In this document: in pieces, positions 1 to 10,877 of the stretch | How the letters are laid out: every line of letters starts with the position of its first letter | Position numbering within the stretch: position 1 is the first letter of the stretch | Source of the DNA: Flavobacterium sp. CBA20B-1 | Lineage (GTDB): Bacteria > Bacteroidota > Bacteroidia > Flavobacteriales > Flavobacteriaceae | DNA length: 64,000 bases | Reading direction: 5' to 3' | NCBI RefSeq assembly: GCF_028473145.1 | Contig: NZ_CP092370.1 | Location: forward strand, 1,364,001-1,428,000 | The notes under the pieces: generated by a model | Seen by the model: only the letters and a program-made list of their open reading frames with translations | Database searches by the model: none | Told to the model about the DNA's origin: nothing | Position numbers and translations under genes: made by a program

Positions 1-3000
1 ACTTTCTGAGAAACATAATAAGTTCCGTTTACTATTTGTCCATTGTTTGGTATTGGTGTTGTAGAAGTAGCTGATGGATACCATACTAATTCCGCACCCG
101 GTATCTGATTTAAATTAACGTTACCGTAATTTAACGTACCACATATTGAAATGGTTTGTGGTGTTAATGATGCTGGTGCTGCGTTAATATCAACCAATAC
201 AGCTATTCTACCTGACTCACATGCTCCTAACGTTTGCGAAGCATAATAAGTGGTGTTATCAACCAACGGAGTGGTAGATGCCAATGGAGTAGTAGATGTT
301 GCTGAACTATACCATCTGATTTGAGATCCGCTTACACCTGAAGCCATTAAGGCTGATACTGTTCCTCCGCCACAAACTACTTGTGTGAATTGCGCAGTTG
401 GCAGTGCCAATGGTGTTACCGTTGCTGTAAATGGCACACGTACCGATTTACAATTACCTTGGGTTGCTTCTACATAGTACGTACCTGTTTGGGTAATGTT
501 GGTGATAGGTGTTGTTGCTGTTGCTGAACTATAAAATTCAAAAGTTGCATTTGTACCACCTGTTACAACTACATTACTTACCGGTGTTGCCTGACAAAAA
601 GTTTGGCTTTGTACCACTGGTGTTACCACGTCTGCTACGTTGATGGTAACTGCTTTTGTGGTTTCACAACCCGATGGTGCTGTTAACAATGCATTATACA
701 CTTGATTCATGGCTACACCCGATGTGGTGTAAACCGTTAAAGCATTTGTACCTGCTGTGTAGGGAACAGTTGCTGCCGCATCCACATATAAATTGTTTAT
801 TGGCGACCACGTTACGCTTGATTGTTCTAAACCAAATTGAACATCTAAACGATCGGTTGTACGTGTTCCTGCAGTAGGGTTTGGATCAGTAGCACTTGTT
901 GCATACATACCTACGTTAGAACCTGGTACTGAAGTAAAATAGGTTTGGGCATTATTGCCTGAACCCATACCTTCTTGGGTGATTTCTACCAATATGTTTG
1001 ATTGTCCATCCCAATAGAAAGGACTGTCAAACTGTATGGTTTGCATACCTTGGAAGGTGTGTGTGTGATTCACTTCCGAATATACGGTTGATAAATTACC
1101 CGTAGCAAAGTTTGTTGTACCAAACGTAGCGTTTGGTGTCAACATCATTTTCACCGTGTACATTGGGTTGCTTAAACTTGCTCCTGAATTAATAGTTTCA
1201 AATGACAAGCTGTTAATGTATCCTGATGTATTTACACCTTGTGCAATCAATTCTGCAGCTGTATAAATATATTGTTGTTTAGAGTACATTGCACTTTGTA
1301 CAAATGCAGATATTTCGCTTGTTGCAGCTGTGGTAGTTAATTTACTACCTATTGATGCCATAGCAGGTATGCTTTCTAAAGCTTCTAACTCTTGAATTTC
1401 GTTTTTACAAATGTCGTAAGAACTAGCCAATGTGGTTAATGCTTCCGGTTTTTTACCTGCATATACGCGAACTGTTTTAATGTGTTCACAAATACCGTTT
1501 GATTGTGTAGCAGATAATACATATTCTTGTTCTACGTTGGTAGCGAAAGTCCAACCATTTACTGCGTCACCGCTTACTCCTGCACTTGGTGTCCATACAA
1601 ATGTATCGTAGTTACCCAAGTTGGTGGTAATGGTTACAGGATCTGATACACCACCTTCACATGAGGTGATGCTCGCTGTGGAAAGTTCAAATGCCGGTTT
1701 TAAGGAAACCGTTACCGGAATTTCTATCGCTGGTGATATACAACCTGCATTACCTACAAATACAATGTTTGCACGTACATTTGTAGCAGTTCCTGTTGGT
1801 TGTGCTAAAATACCCGAAATACCTGCGCCATCTGTATAATAATAAGTGGTTTTAGCGCTAGATGTAGTGTGTCCTTTAACACTACCACTAGGACTTGTCC
1901 AAGCACCATTATCATTTGCAACCTGCACCACTATACTACTTGCACCATCCCAAATAAATGGGGTACTTAAAGTAAAGGTCATTACCCCGGTATTAAGCGG
2001 CTGCGACGGATTGTTATAAACCTCGGTTAACGAAGTATATGGTATAAAATTAGAATTAGCTGTAGTTTGAGATGAATTTGTAATTGCAATTCTAAAATTT
2101 AAACGCGGATTGTAAGCTCCAACTGCTGCAACATCAAACTTAAGTGCCGTAATTGGTCCCGCTGCCAATCCTTGAGCAATTAACTCTTCAGCTGTATAAA
2201 TATATTGGGTTTTTATCCCTTCAAAGATATTATATAGGAAATTCCATGTTGCGCCATCAGCAATGGTTCCATTGCCAACTGGTACGGATGACCCACTTAC
2301 AATTTTTTGACTACGTAGCCAGAAACTTCTGTTTTGCGTAACATCGTCTTCCGAAACAAAGTTAGATCCCACAAATAATGGTTCTACATCTGTTGCGCTG
2401 TCAAACCATGCTGCTTCAAAAGTAGTATCTACTAAAGTGGCGTCTAACACCGCTTTTTGTGGTCCACACAATGCCAACGATGGCGTGTATGTTACAAAAT
2501 CCGAGTAGTTACACAAAGTAGTTACCGATGGTCCTTTTGCCCAATCACTTTGATCTGTTGCCGAACATACCGCACGTACATAAACTGTATAATCTGTTGA
2601 TGGGGCTAATCCAGGTACAGTAATATTGGTTACACCAATAGCTGTTACTGTGCTATAAATTGCTCCTGGTGTTCCTGGATTGCCACTTGTGCGTACTTCC
2701 ACTTCATAAGCCATTTGGCTCAGGTTGTATATATCCTGCCAAGAAACATCAAATGAGTTTTTGCTTACATTCGAGATTGCAATTGTACTTTCTTCAATTG
2801 GTCTACAGCTTGGTGCATCTTCGTAATAGATATCATCTATAAAGATATATTTACTCATACTTTCATTATCAAAAGAAAATGCAAAATAATCATCGGTAGT
2901 ACTAATTGGTAAATAAACAATATACTCTTGATAAGCTGTTGATGAAACATTAACGGTTTTAATCAATGTTTTTGTAGCACTTGCTGTGTTTCCATTCATA

Positions 3001-6000
3001 CTATAGATGCTCAATTTTTCACCGTAGTTACCTGTAAAGTATAAGCGAGCTGAGAAGCGTAAGCGTTTGGTTCCGTTACCTAAATTATCGGTTTCTGGTG
3101 AAACTAGGGTAACTTCACCATCATAAGATGAACCTTGATAGGTATAGAAATGTTTTGATCCAGTTTTTGGACCCGTTGTACCAGTATAACCATAAGGATA
3201 GGTACTATTAGACCCCGTTCTTAAATAGGTCCAACAGTTCGGTACCGTGTTATTTGAAGAGCCACCTATATCCGCATTTTCAAAACCTTCAAAGAATGAA
3301 CCCATAATCACGCCACACAAAGTATTGAATTTAACAGGGAATAAAGTCCAAAGTCCATCTGTAGTTCCACATTTACTGCGTATATATACCGTATAACTTG
3401 TAGAATGATTTAAACCAGAAATATTAACAGAAGTTGCTGGAGCATTTACGATGCCTGTTTGAACCAAACCGGTAGCGCCTGAACCAGCAGCACCTGATGT
3501 GCGAATTTCATATTCATATCCAGTCACTCCTGCTGCCAATGATGCATTCCATGAAATAGTAGCAGATGTTTGGGCAATATTTGCCACTTGGATGTTTGTA
3601 GGAAATATACATGGAGACAAATCTTCATAATACACATCATCTACATATACATACGCAGTACCGTTTTGACTGTCAAATGAAAAAGCAAAATAATCATCGG
3701 TACCGGCGGGAAGCGGTATAATAAACTCTTGCCAAGTAGTTGTTAACGGGAAGTTATTCTCTAACAAAGTTAAGGTTCCCGTAGCAGTAGGATTATTCAT
3801 TGTGTATAATCCAAGTTTCTGGGTACTTTGATAAGAAGTAGAGGATACTCTAGCCCAAAAGCGAACTTGTTTTGTACCATTGCCTAAATTGTTCGTTTCA
3901 GGAGAAATTAATAGCATTTCATTACTTGTGCTAGGGCGGTAAGTGTAAAAACCTTTACCTGTTCTACCGGCTGATGTTGTGGTATAACCGTAACCCGAAG
4001 AAGCCTTATTTAGGTATGTCCAACAATTTGGAATGGTAGGATTTGTGCTACCACCTGTATCAACACCATCAAAATTTTCATAGAAATTAGCTGTATAAAC
4101 TGGACACAATGTGGTGAATTTAACAGGGAAAGTGGTCCATACTCCTTTATTTGCACCGCAAACTGCTCTTACATATACGTAATAGGTAGTTGCGCCTGAT
4201 AAGGCATTTGTAGTGGCTGTGGTTGAAGGAGCTGTAGTACTGCCGCTAGCAACAGCACCTGCTGTTCCTGGTGTACCAGATGTACGTACTTCCCATTCAT
4301 AACCGGTAACTCCCGGAGCCAAAGATGGATTCCAAGTAAAAGTTGCACCTGTGATTGTAATGTTATTCGCTGCTAAATTGACAGGGAAAATACAAGGTGA
4401 TAAATCTTCATAATACACATCGTCAAGATATACATATGCGGTTCCATTTTGGTTATCAAACGAAAAAGCAAAATAATCGTCTGTAGTTACAGGTAATGGA
4501 ACGATAAATTCTTGCCAAGTGGTTGTTAAAGGAATGTTGTTTTCCACTAATGATAAAACTCCTGTAGATGTAGGGTCACTCATCGTGTAAACACCTAATT
4601 TTTGTGTAGTTTCGTAAGTTGTCGATGATACACGCGCCCAGAAACGTACTTGTTTCGTTCCGTTTCCTAGATTGTTTGTTTGAGGTGAAATCAACAACAT
4701 CTCGCCCGTTGTATTAGGTCTATATGTATAAAAACCTTTTCCAGATCTTGCAGCAGTAGTTGTGGTATAACCATAACCCGACGATGCTTTGTTAAGATAA
4801 GTCCAACATTCTGGTACAGTTGGGTTAGAAGAGCTACCTGTTGCTACAGCGTCAAAACTTTCGTAGAAAGCAGTAGTAGCTGTTTGCGAAACTGTAACTA
4901 TATTAGAAGTACTAACACCATTGCTATTTGTACAAGTAACAACAAAGCGGTAATCACTACTTACTGTTTGGTTTGTTACAGTATAAATAAAAGATGTTGC
5001 GCCTGAAATATCTGTAAAGTTATTAAGACCAGCATCAGATCTTTGCCATTTATATGTAATATTTCCACCTTTTGTAGCTCCTGAAGCTGTTAGTGTAAAT
5101 GGTTGGGTTGGACATGGTCTCGGCGAAGCTGTTGCTGTACCTGCATTAGGAGTACCAGTACAAGGTGCTAATGAAGTGATCATAACAGTACCATTTCCTG
5201 TAGTATCAGGGTTAGGCATAAAACCAGCATCTCCAAACATAAATGTAACACCGCCAGTTACACCTCCTAAATAAGAAGAACCTCCGCCGCCGCCGCCAGC
5301 ACAATAAAAACCATGCGAACCAGCACCGCCACCATACCAGCCGCCGCCGCCGCCTGCTCCATTACCGCCACTTGTGGCAGTACCGCCAGAACCTCCTATA
5401 CCAAAAGCACCAGCACCACCTACTGAATAGGTAGCGTCTGAACCACCAGCACCACCAGCGGTTTGTGTAGCTCCTTGACCTATCCTAGCAGCATACGAAC
5501 CAGCAATAGGAGTTCCTCCTGATAATCCTCCACCATGACCACCTGAAATAGCGTTGGCAGAGCCATTACATTCTTGGTAACCAGCAGCTCCACCACCACC
5601 GGCAACCATTATTCTGTTTGTTAGGGCTGTTCCTCCAACTCTAATATCTGAGGCACCACCACCACTTCCGCAAACGCCTGAAACACCTGTTCCACCGCCA
5701 GAAGCACCGCCTCCATTAAATCCACCGGGAACATTTAGTCCTTCAGTAGCTCCTTTTCCACCTACATAGATATTCAATGTGGTTGTAGCAGTTAGTGTTA
5801 AAGTAGCTTTCGCATATCCCCCTTTACCTCCTAACTTGGGAACGCTTGCATTTGAATTTGCTCCAGTAGTTCCTCCTCCGTCAGCTCCCCACATTTCAAT
5901 TTCATAATTACCAGCTGGAAGAGATACCGTTTGAGCCGCACCTGTGTATGTATAAGTTTGAGAATGAACCTGCAAACTTGGCAAAAACATACCGAGTAAC

Positions 6001-6068
6001 ATTAATATCAAGGTCTTAGTGGTTAACCACCGCACTTTAAACCTGGATAATTGTGTAATTTTTTTCAT
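1..6068 (-). CDS. Giant secreted multidomain surface protein (adhesin-like), C-terminus outside window
   Basis: The reading frame is open from an ATG at 6068 to the window edge, giving at least 2022 residues. It starts with an exported-type N-terminus of about 36 residues ending near VHSQ. A glycine-rich domain follows (about 43-300), with many GGxGG runs resembling the ALK/LTK-type glycine-rich domain, then an Ig-like segment. Three tandem units of a jelly-roll (MAM or cleaved-adhesin type) domain plus fibronectin III cover about 396-1190. Next come two blocks carrying a YTAxELIAQG motif and Ig-like repeats with TYYVSQ-type ends. Such proteins in Flavobacteriia are usually exported by the type IX system through a C-terminal sorting domain, which would lie beyond position 1 and cannot be checked here. 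The role (adhesion, biofilm or gliding) is inferred from architecture only. Confidence 0.85.
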   Translation of the reverse strand, partial: MKKITQLSRFKVRWLTTKTLILMLLGMFLPSLQVHSQTYTYTGAAQTVSLPAGNYEIEMWGADGGGTTGANSNASVPKLGGKGGYAKATLTLTATTTLNIYVGGKGATEGLNVPGGFNGGGASGGGTGVSGVCGSGGGASDIRVGGTALTNRIMVAGGGGAAGYQECNGSANAISGGHGGGLSGGTPIAGSYAARIGQGATQTAGGAGGSDATYSVGGAGAFGIGGSGGTATSGGNGAGGGGGWYGGGAGSHGFYCAGGGGGGSSYLGGVTGGVTFMFGDAGFMPNPDTTGNGTVMITSLAPCTGTPNAGTATASPRPCPTQPFTLTASGATKGGNITYKWQRSDAGLNNFTDISGATSFIYTVTNQTVSSDYRFVVTCTNSNGVSTSNIVTVSQTATTAFYESFDAVATGSSSNPTVPECWTYLNKASSGYGYTTTTAARSGKGFYTYRPNTTGEMLLISPQTNNLGNGTKQVRFWARVSSTTYETTQKLGVYTMSDPTSTGVLSLVENNIPLTTTWQEFIVPLPVTTDDYFAFSFDNQNGTAYVYLDDVYYEDLSPCIFPVNLAANNITITGATFTWNPSLAPGVTGYEWEVRTSGTPGTAGAVASGSTTAPSTTATTNALSGATTYYVYVRAVCGANKGVWTTFPVKFTTLCPVYTANFYENFDGVDTGGSTNPTIPNCWTYLNKASSGYGYTTTSAGRTGKGFYTYRPSTSNEMLLISPETNNLGNGTKQVRFWARVSSTSYQSTQKLGLYTMNNPTATGTLTLLENNFPLTTTWQEFIIPLPAGTDDYFAFSFDSQNGTAYVYVDDVYYEDLSPCIFPTNIQVANIAQTSATISWNASLAAGVTGYEYEIRTSGAAGSGATGLVQTGIVNAPATSVNISGLNHSTSYTVYIRSKCGTTDGLWTLFPVKFNTLCGVIMGSFFEGFENADIGGSSNNTVPNCWTYLRTGSNSTYPYGYTGTTGPKTGSKHFYTYQGSSYDGEVTLVSPETDNLGNGTKRLRFSARLYFTGNYGEKLSIYSMNGNTASATKTLIKTVNVSSTAYQEYIVYLPISTTDDYFAFSFDNESMSKYIFIDDIYYEDAPSCRPIEESTIAISNVSKNSFDVSWQDIYNLSQMAYEVEVRTSGNPGTPGAIYSTVTAIGVTNITVPGLAPSTDYTVYVRAVCSATDQSDWAKGPSVTTLCNYSDFVTYTPSLALCGPQKAVLDATLVDTTFEAAWFDSATDVEPLFVGSNFVSEDDVTQNRSFWLRSQKIVSGSSVPVGNGTIADGATWNFLYNIFEGIKTQYIYTAEELIAQGLAAGPITALKFDVAAVGAYNPRLNFRIAITNSSQTTANSNFIPYTSLTEVYNNPSQPLNTGVMTFTLSTPFIWDGASSIVVQVANDNGAWTSPSGSVKGHTTSSAKTTYYYTDGAGISGILAQPTGTATNVRANIVFVGNAGCISPAIEIPVTVSLKPAFELSTASITSCEGGVSDPVTITTNLGNYDTFVWTPSAGVSGDAVNGWTFATNVEQEYVLSATQSNGICEHIKTVRVYAGKKPEALTTLASSYDICKNEIQELEALESIPAMASIGSKLTTTAATSEISAFVQSAMYSKQQYIYTAAELIAQGVNTSGYINSLSFETINSGASLSNPMYTVKMMLTPNATFGTTNFATGNLSTVYSEVNHTHTFQGMQTIQFDSPFYWDGQSNILVEITQEGMGSGNNAQTYFTSVPGSNVGMYATSATDPNPTAGTRTTDRLDVQFGLEQSSVTWSPINNLYVDAAATVPYTAGTNALTVYTTSGVAMNQVYNALLTAPSGCETTKAVTINVADVVTPVVQSQTFCQATPVSNVVVTGGTNATFEFYSSATATTPITNITQTGTYYVEATQGNCKSVRVPFTATVTPLALPTAQFTQVVCGGGTVSALMASGVSGSQIRWYSSATSTTPLASTTPLVDNTTYYASQTLGACESGRIAVLVDINAAPASLTPQTISICGTLNYGNVNLNQIPGAELVWYPSATSTTPIPNNGQIVNGTYYVSQK
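2500..4905 (-). repeat. Three tandem jelly-roll plus FnIII units within the giant surface protein
   Basis: Three units lie at roughly 4905-4100, 4100-3310 and 3310-2500. Each carries CWTYL near its start, then a DDYFAFSFD motif, a DDVYYED or DDIYYED motif and a fibronectin III domain with a VRTSG or IRTSG motif. Units one and two are close to identical over long stretches and unit three is more diverged. This pattern indicates successive internal duplication. Confidence 0.8.
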
Positions 6069-6211
6069 AATTTATACTATATTTACAATTAGTCATTTGA
6101 ACGATAAACTTAATTATTTTTTTTTAATTCTTTAATACTTAATTGTATTTTTTTTAACTTTTAACACAATTAGATTAAAATAATTATTTGTAAAAAATTA
6201 TATAAATAACA

Positions 6212-6237
6212 AAACCCGCCTTAATTAAAGCGGGTTT
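6212..6237 (-). terminator. Rho-independent terminator after rpoC
   Basis: An 8-bp perfect stem AAACCCGC/GCGGGTTT with a 10-nt loop lies 44 nt past the rpoC stop on the minus strand and runs into TTTTG. It closes the ribosomal protein-RNA polymerase operon before the giant surface gene. Confidence 0.85.
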
Positions 6238-6280
6238 GTAGTATAATCATCAACCGAAATAAACTTTTTTTATCTATATA

Positions 6281-9200
6281 TTAAAAATTCAAGTCTATTT
6301 CTTGTTTTGACTCTTTTGAACCTACAACAATGGCATCGTATTTACGCATACCAGTTCCTGCAGGAATTCTGTGACCAACAATTACATTTTCTTTTAAGCC
6401 TGATAAATTATCAATTTTTCCTGCTACTGCTGCTTCGTTCAATACTTTTGTTGTTTCTTGGAACGATGCTGCTGAAATGAATGACTTGGTTTGTAACGAC
6501 GCTCTTGTGATACCTTGTAATACCGGAGTTGCGGTTGCAGGAATTACATCGCGGGCTACTACTAAGTTTTTGTCTTCACGACGCAAGATGGAATTTTCAT
6601 CTCTTAATTCGCGCACAGAAATAATCTGTCCTTCTTTTAAAGTGGATGAATCTCCGGCATCTTCTACAACTTTCATTCCGAATAAACGATCGTTTTCACG
6701 GATGAAATCGTCTTTGTGAATTAATTGCTCTTCTAAGAATAGGGTATCACCTGAATCTTGGATTTGAACTTTACGCATCATTTGGCGGATTACAACTTCA
6801 AAGTGTTTGTCTGAAATTTTTACCCCTTGTAAACGATATACTTCTTGAATTTCGTTTACCAAATATTGCTGTACTGCAGATGGCCCTTGTATTCTTAAAA
6901 TATCATCTGGCGTAATGGCACCGTCTGATAAAGAGGTTCCTGCTTTAACGAAATCGTTTTCTTGAACCAAAATTTGGTTTGATAATTTCACTAAATATTT
7001 GCGTTGATCATCTTCACCAGTTTTTGGTGTCACAATGATTTCGCGGTTACCACGTTTAATTTTCCCGAAAGAAACCACACCGTCTATCTCGGCAACTACT
7101 GCCGGGTTTGATGGATTACGTGCTTCTAACAACTCGGTAATACGAGGTAAACCTCCGGTGATATCACCTGTTTTTGATGACTTACGAGGGATTTTAACTA
7201 AAACTTTACCTGCTTTAATTTTCTCTCCATCGTTTACCATTAAGTGTGCCCCAACCGGTAAGTTGTACGAACGGATCAATTCCCCTTCTTTATTATAAAT
7301 CAATAAAGTAGGAACTAATTTTTTGTTTCTTGATTCTGTAATTACTTTTTCTTGGAAACCTGTTTGCTCATCGATCTCCACCATAAATGTTTGGTTTTGT
7401 TCAATGTCTTCATAGGCAACTTTACCTGTAAATTCAGAAATAATAACTCCGTTATACGGGTCCCACTTACAAATTACGGTTCCTTCTTCCACCACTTGTT
7501 TGTCTTTCACATAAATAGTTGACCCGTAAGGAATGTAATGTGTATTTAAAACGATACCTGTGTTTAAATCTACTAATTTTAATTCTGTTGAACGAGAAAT
7601 TACAATGTCGATTTCTTTTCCATCGGCATCTTCTCCTTTTACAACTTTTAAATCTTCTATTTCTAAACGACCTTTGAATTTTGTTGTAATGGTAGAAACC
7701 TCGGAAATGTTACCAGCCGTACCACCCACGTGGAATGTACGAAGCGTTAACTGTGTTCCTGGCTCACCAATTGACTGTGCTGCAATTACACCAACTGCCT
7801 CACCCAATTGTGCCATACGGTTTGATGCCAAGTTACGTCCGTAACATTTCACACAAATTCCGTGATCTGCCTCACAGGTTAATGCCGAACGAACTTCTAA
7901 TCGCTCTAATGGAGATGCATTGATTTTTGCAACGTGTGCTTCATTAATCATTTCACCTGCCGGAACAATTACTTCGTTGGTTAATGGGTTGATAACATCA
8001 TCGATAGTGATACGTCCTAAAACGCGCTCGCCTAATGATTCTACTATCTCTTCGTTTTTCTTTAATGCTTCAAATTCGATACCTCTCAATGTGCCGCAAT
8101 CTTCTGAATTAACGATTACATCTTGAGCTACATCGTGTAAACGACGTGTTAAGTATCCTGCATCGGCTGTTTTCAATGCGGTATCGGCCAAACCTTTACG
8201 CGCACCGTGGGTTGAAATGAAGTATTCTAAGATTGATAAACCTTCTTTAAAGTTCGAAAGAATCGGGTTTTCGATGATGTCTCCACCAGAAGCTGTCGAT
8301 TTTTTAGGTTTTGCCATCAATCCACGCATACCGGTTAACTGACGAATTTGCTCTTTTGATCCACGGGCTCCAGAATCAAGCATCATATATACTGAGTTGA
8401 ATCCTTGTTGATCTTCGCGTATGTTTTTCATTGCCAATTCAGTTAACATGGCGTTGGTAGATGTCCAAACATCAATCACCTGATTGTAACGCTCGTTATT
8501 GGTAATAAGACCCATGTTATAGTTCATGGTGATTCCTTCTACTTGATTGTTGGCGTCATCAATCATTCCTTGTTTTTGATCTGGGATTTTGATATCACCT
8601 AAAGAGAATGATAAACCACCTCTAAATGCGTATCCGTAACCCATATCTTTCATATCGTCTAAGAATTTTGCAGTTGTTGGAACATCTGTTACTGCTAAAA
8701 TCTTTCCGATAATATCTCTTAAAGATTTTTTGGTTAATACCTCATTGATATAACCCGCAGCTTCTGGAACTACCTCGTTAAACAAGATACGACCTGCCGA
8801 TGTTTCGATAATTTGGTAAACCAATTCTCCTTCTGCATTAAAATCTTTTACACGTACTTTAACAGGTGCGTTCAAATCTAAACGTCCTTCGTTAATTGCA
8901 ATATGCACTTCTTCTACTGAATAGAATGTTAAACCTTCTCCTTTCACAATATGCTCTGGAGTAGATCTACGGATTTTGGTCATGTAATAAAGACCCAAAA
9001 CCATATCCTGAGAAGGTACTGTGATAGGTGCACCATTCGCCGGGTTTAAGATGTTGTGCGATGCCAACATTAACAACTGAGCTTCTAAAATAGCCTCTGG
9101 TCCTAATGGTAAATGCACCGCCATTTGATCCCCATCGAAATCGGCGTTGAATGCCGTACATACTAGCGGGTGCAAACGAATTGCTTTTCCTTCGATTAAT

Positions 9201-10582
9201 TTAGGCTGGAATGCCTGAATACCTAAACGGTGAAGCGTAGGAGCACGGTTTAACAATACCGGGTGTCCTTTGATTACGTTTTCTAAAATATCCCAAACTA
9301 CTGGCTCTTTTTTATCGATGATCTTTTTCGCAGACTTTACCGTTTTTACAATCCCACGCTCAATTAATTTACGAATTACGAATGGTTTGTATAGTTCTGC
9401 AGCCATATCTTTTGGAAGACCACACTCATATAATTTTAATTCAGGACCAACAACAATTACCGAACGCGCCGAGTAATCAACACGTTTACCTAATAAGTTT
9501 TGACGGAAACGACCTTGTTTTCCTTTTAACGAATCAGATAATGATTTTAACGGACGTTGCGATTCTGTTTTTACTGCTGTTGCTTTACGTGTGTTATCGA
9601 ACAATGAATCTACCGCTTCTTGTAACATACGCTTTTCGTTACGCAAGATTACTTCAGGCGCTTTGATTTCCATTAATCGTTTTAAACGATTGTTACGGAT
9701 AATTACACGTCGGTATAAATCGTTCAAATCTGATGTTGCGAAACGACCTCCATCTAACGGCACTAACGGACGCAATTCTGGCGGAATCACCGGAACTACT
9801 TTCAAAATCATCCATTCTGGACGGTTTTCGCGGTTTTCGTTTGATTCGCGGAAAGCTTCAACAACTTGTAAACGTTTTAAAGCTTCTGTTTTACGTTGTT
9901 TAGATGTTTCATTGTTTGCAGCATGACGCAATTCATAAGACAAGGTGTCTAAATCGGTACGCTGTAATAAATCCATGATACATTCTGCACCCATTTTGGC
10001 GATGAATTTATTTGGATCTTGATCATCTAAATATTGATTTTCCATTGGAAGGGTATCCAAAATATCTAAATACTCATTCTCTGTAAGGAAATCTAAACGC
10101 TTTAGTTCTTCACCATCTGGGCGTTTTGCAACACCTGTTTGGATCACAACATATTTTTCATAATAGATAATTTCGTCTAACTTTTTAGATGGCAAACCTA
10201 AAATGTAACCAATTTTGTTTGGCAACGAACGGAAATACCAAATATGAGCGATAGGCACCACCAAGTTGATATGCCCTACTCTGTCGCGACGCACTTTCTT
10301 TTCTGTTACTTCAACCCCACAACGGTCGCAAACGATACCTTTGTAACGGATTCTTTTATATTTTCCACAAGCACATTCGTAATCTTTCACAGGTCCGAAG
10401 ATACGCTCACAGAACAAACCATCGCGCTCTGGTTTGTGCGTACGATAGTTAATGGTTTCTGGTTTTAAAACCTCTCCTCTTGATTCTGCAAGAATTGACT
10501 CTGGCGATGCTAATCCGATCGAGATTTTGTTAAACCTTTTTACAGTATTTTTATCTTTACTGTTGTTTCTATTATTCATCAT
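6281..10582 (-). CDS. rpoC: DNA-directed RNA polymerase subunit beta'
   Basis: This is the catalytic beta' subunit of RNA polymerase. The active-site [10 protein letters not shown] motif lies near residue 479. The N-terminal zinc ribbon is intact, with Cys70, Cys72, Cys85 and Cys88. The frame stays open 69 nt further upstream, to 10651. I place the start at the [13 protein letters not shown] (10582) because that matches the usual flavobacterial N-terminus and gives 1433 residues. rpoB lies 295 nt upstream, across a gap containing a large hairpin, so the two are probably one operon with a processing or attenuation point between them. A terminator follows at 6212-6237. Confidence 0.97.
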   Translation of the reverse strand: MMNNRNNSKDKNTVKRFNKISIGLASPESILAESRGEVLKPETINYRTHKPERDGLFCERIFGPVKDYECACGKYKRIRYKGIVCDRCGVEVTEKKVRRDRVGHINLVVPIAHIWYFRSLPNKIGYILGLPSKKLDEIIYYEKYVVIQTGVAKRPDGEELKRLDFLTENEYLDILDTLPMENQYLDDQDPNKFIAKMGAECIMDLLQRTDLDTLSYELRHAANNETSKQRKTEALKRLQVVEAFRESNENRENRPEWMILKVVPVIPPELRPLVPLDGGRFATSDLNDLYRRVIIRNNRLKRLMEIKAPEVILRNEKRMLQEAVDSLFDNTRKATAVKTESQRPLKSLSDSLKGKQGRFRQNLLGKRVDYSARSVIVVGPELKLYECGLPKDMAAELYKPFVIRKLIERGIVKTVKSAKKIIDKKEPVVWDILENVIKGHPVLLNRAPTLHRLGIQAFQPKLIEGKAIRLHPLVCTAFNADFDGDQMAVHLPLGPEAILEAQLLMLASHNILNPANGAPITVPSQDMVLGLYYMTKIRRSTPEHIVKGEGLTFYSVEEVHIAINEGRLDLNAPVKVRVKDFNAEGELVYQIIETSAGRILFNEVVPEAAGYINEVLTKKSLRDIIGKILAVTDVPTTAKFLDDMKDMGYGYAFRGGLSFSLGDIKIPDQKQGMIDDANNQVEGITMNYNMGLITNNERYNQVIDVWTSTNAMLTELAMKNIREDQQGFNSVYMMLDSGARGSKEQIRQLTGMRGLMAKPKKSTASGGDIIENPILSNFKEGLSILEYFISTHGARKGLADTALKTADAGYLTRRLHDVAQDVIVNSEDCGTLRGIEFEALKKNEEIVESLGERVLGRITIDDVINPLTNEVIVPAGEMINEAHVAKINASPLERLEVRSALTCEADHGICVKCYGRNLASNRMAQLGEAVGVIAAQSIGEPGTQLTLRTFHVGGTAGNISEVSTITTKFKGRLEIEDLKVVKGEDADGKEIDIVISRSTELKLVDLNTGIVLNTHYIPYGSTIYVKDKQVVEEGTVICKWDPYNGVIISEFTGKVAYEDIEQNQTFMVEIDEQTGFQEKVITESRNKKLVPTLLIYNKEGELIRSYNLPVGAHLMVNDGEKIKAGKVLVKIPRKSSKTGDITGGLPRITELLEARNPSNPAVVAEIDGVVSFGKIKRGNREIIVTPKTGEDDQRKYLVKLSNQILVQENDFVKAGTSLSDGAITPDDILRIQGPSAVQQYLVNEIQEVYRLQGVKISDKHFEVVIRQMMRKVQIQDSGDTLFLEEQLIHKDDFIRENDRLFGMKVVEDAGDSSTLKEGQIISVRELRDENSILRREDKNLVVARDVIPATATPVLQGITRASLQTKSFISAASFQETTKVLNEAAVAGKIDNLSGLKENVIVGHRIPAGTGMRKYDAIVVGSKESKQEIDLNF

Positions 10583-10827
10583 AGTTTTTACTATTGATTT
10601 ATTTGCAATTAAAAATTGATTTTTATTTAAGTAGAACGTTTTAGGTATCAAGCTACAAATCTTTGTGAACTTTGAACTTTCTAACCATTCTATTTAAACA
10701 CTACCTCGGATTACTTCTCTAAACTTCAGATGCTTATCGTGAAGTGCTAATTATAAAATATCTTTTATAAAAAATCGGAACGGTTTACGGGTATAAATCT
10801 TAAAAACTTATTAATAATCTATTTTAA

Positions 10828-10871
10828 GCTTCAGGTTTCAGTTTTGCAAGTTGCTTTCTGAAACCTGAAGC
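10828..10871 (-). terminator. Strong hairpin in the rpoB-rpoC gap (attenuator or processing site)
   Basis: A perfect 14-bp inverted repeat, GCTTCAGGTTTCAG/CTGAAACCTGAAGC, encloses a 16-nt loop that itself contains GCAA-G-TTGC. It begins 7 nt after the rpoB stop. Only TTAAAATAG follows on the minus strand, so there is no clear U-tract. Attenuation, RNA processing or mRNA stabilisation fits better than full termination, since rpoC has no obvious promoter of its own. Confidence 0.6.
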
Positions 10872-10877
10872 AAAAAA

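Noticed and set aside
656..2842. Several 60-73 residue plus-strand frames in the first 3 kb
   Set aside because: They are antisense to the single long minus-strand frame of the giant surface protein, which is open without a stop from 6068 to 1.
2500..5000. CRISPR-like or VNTR array suggested by repeated sequence
   Set aside because: The repeat units are about 800 bp, in frame and encode protein domains, so this is domain duplication.
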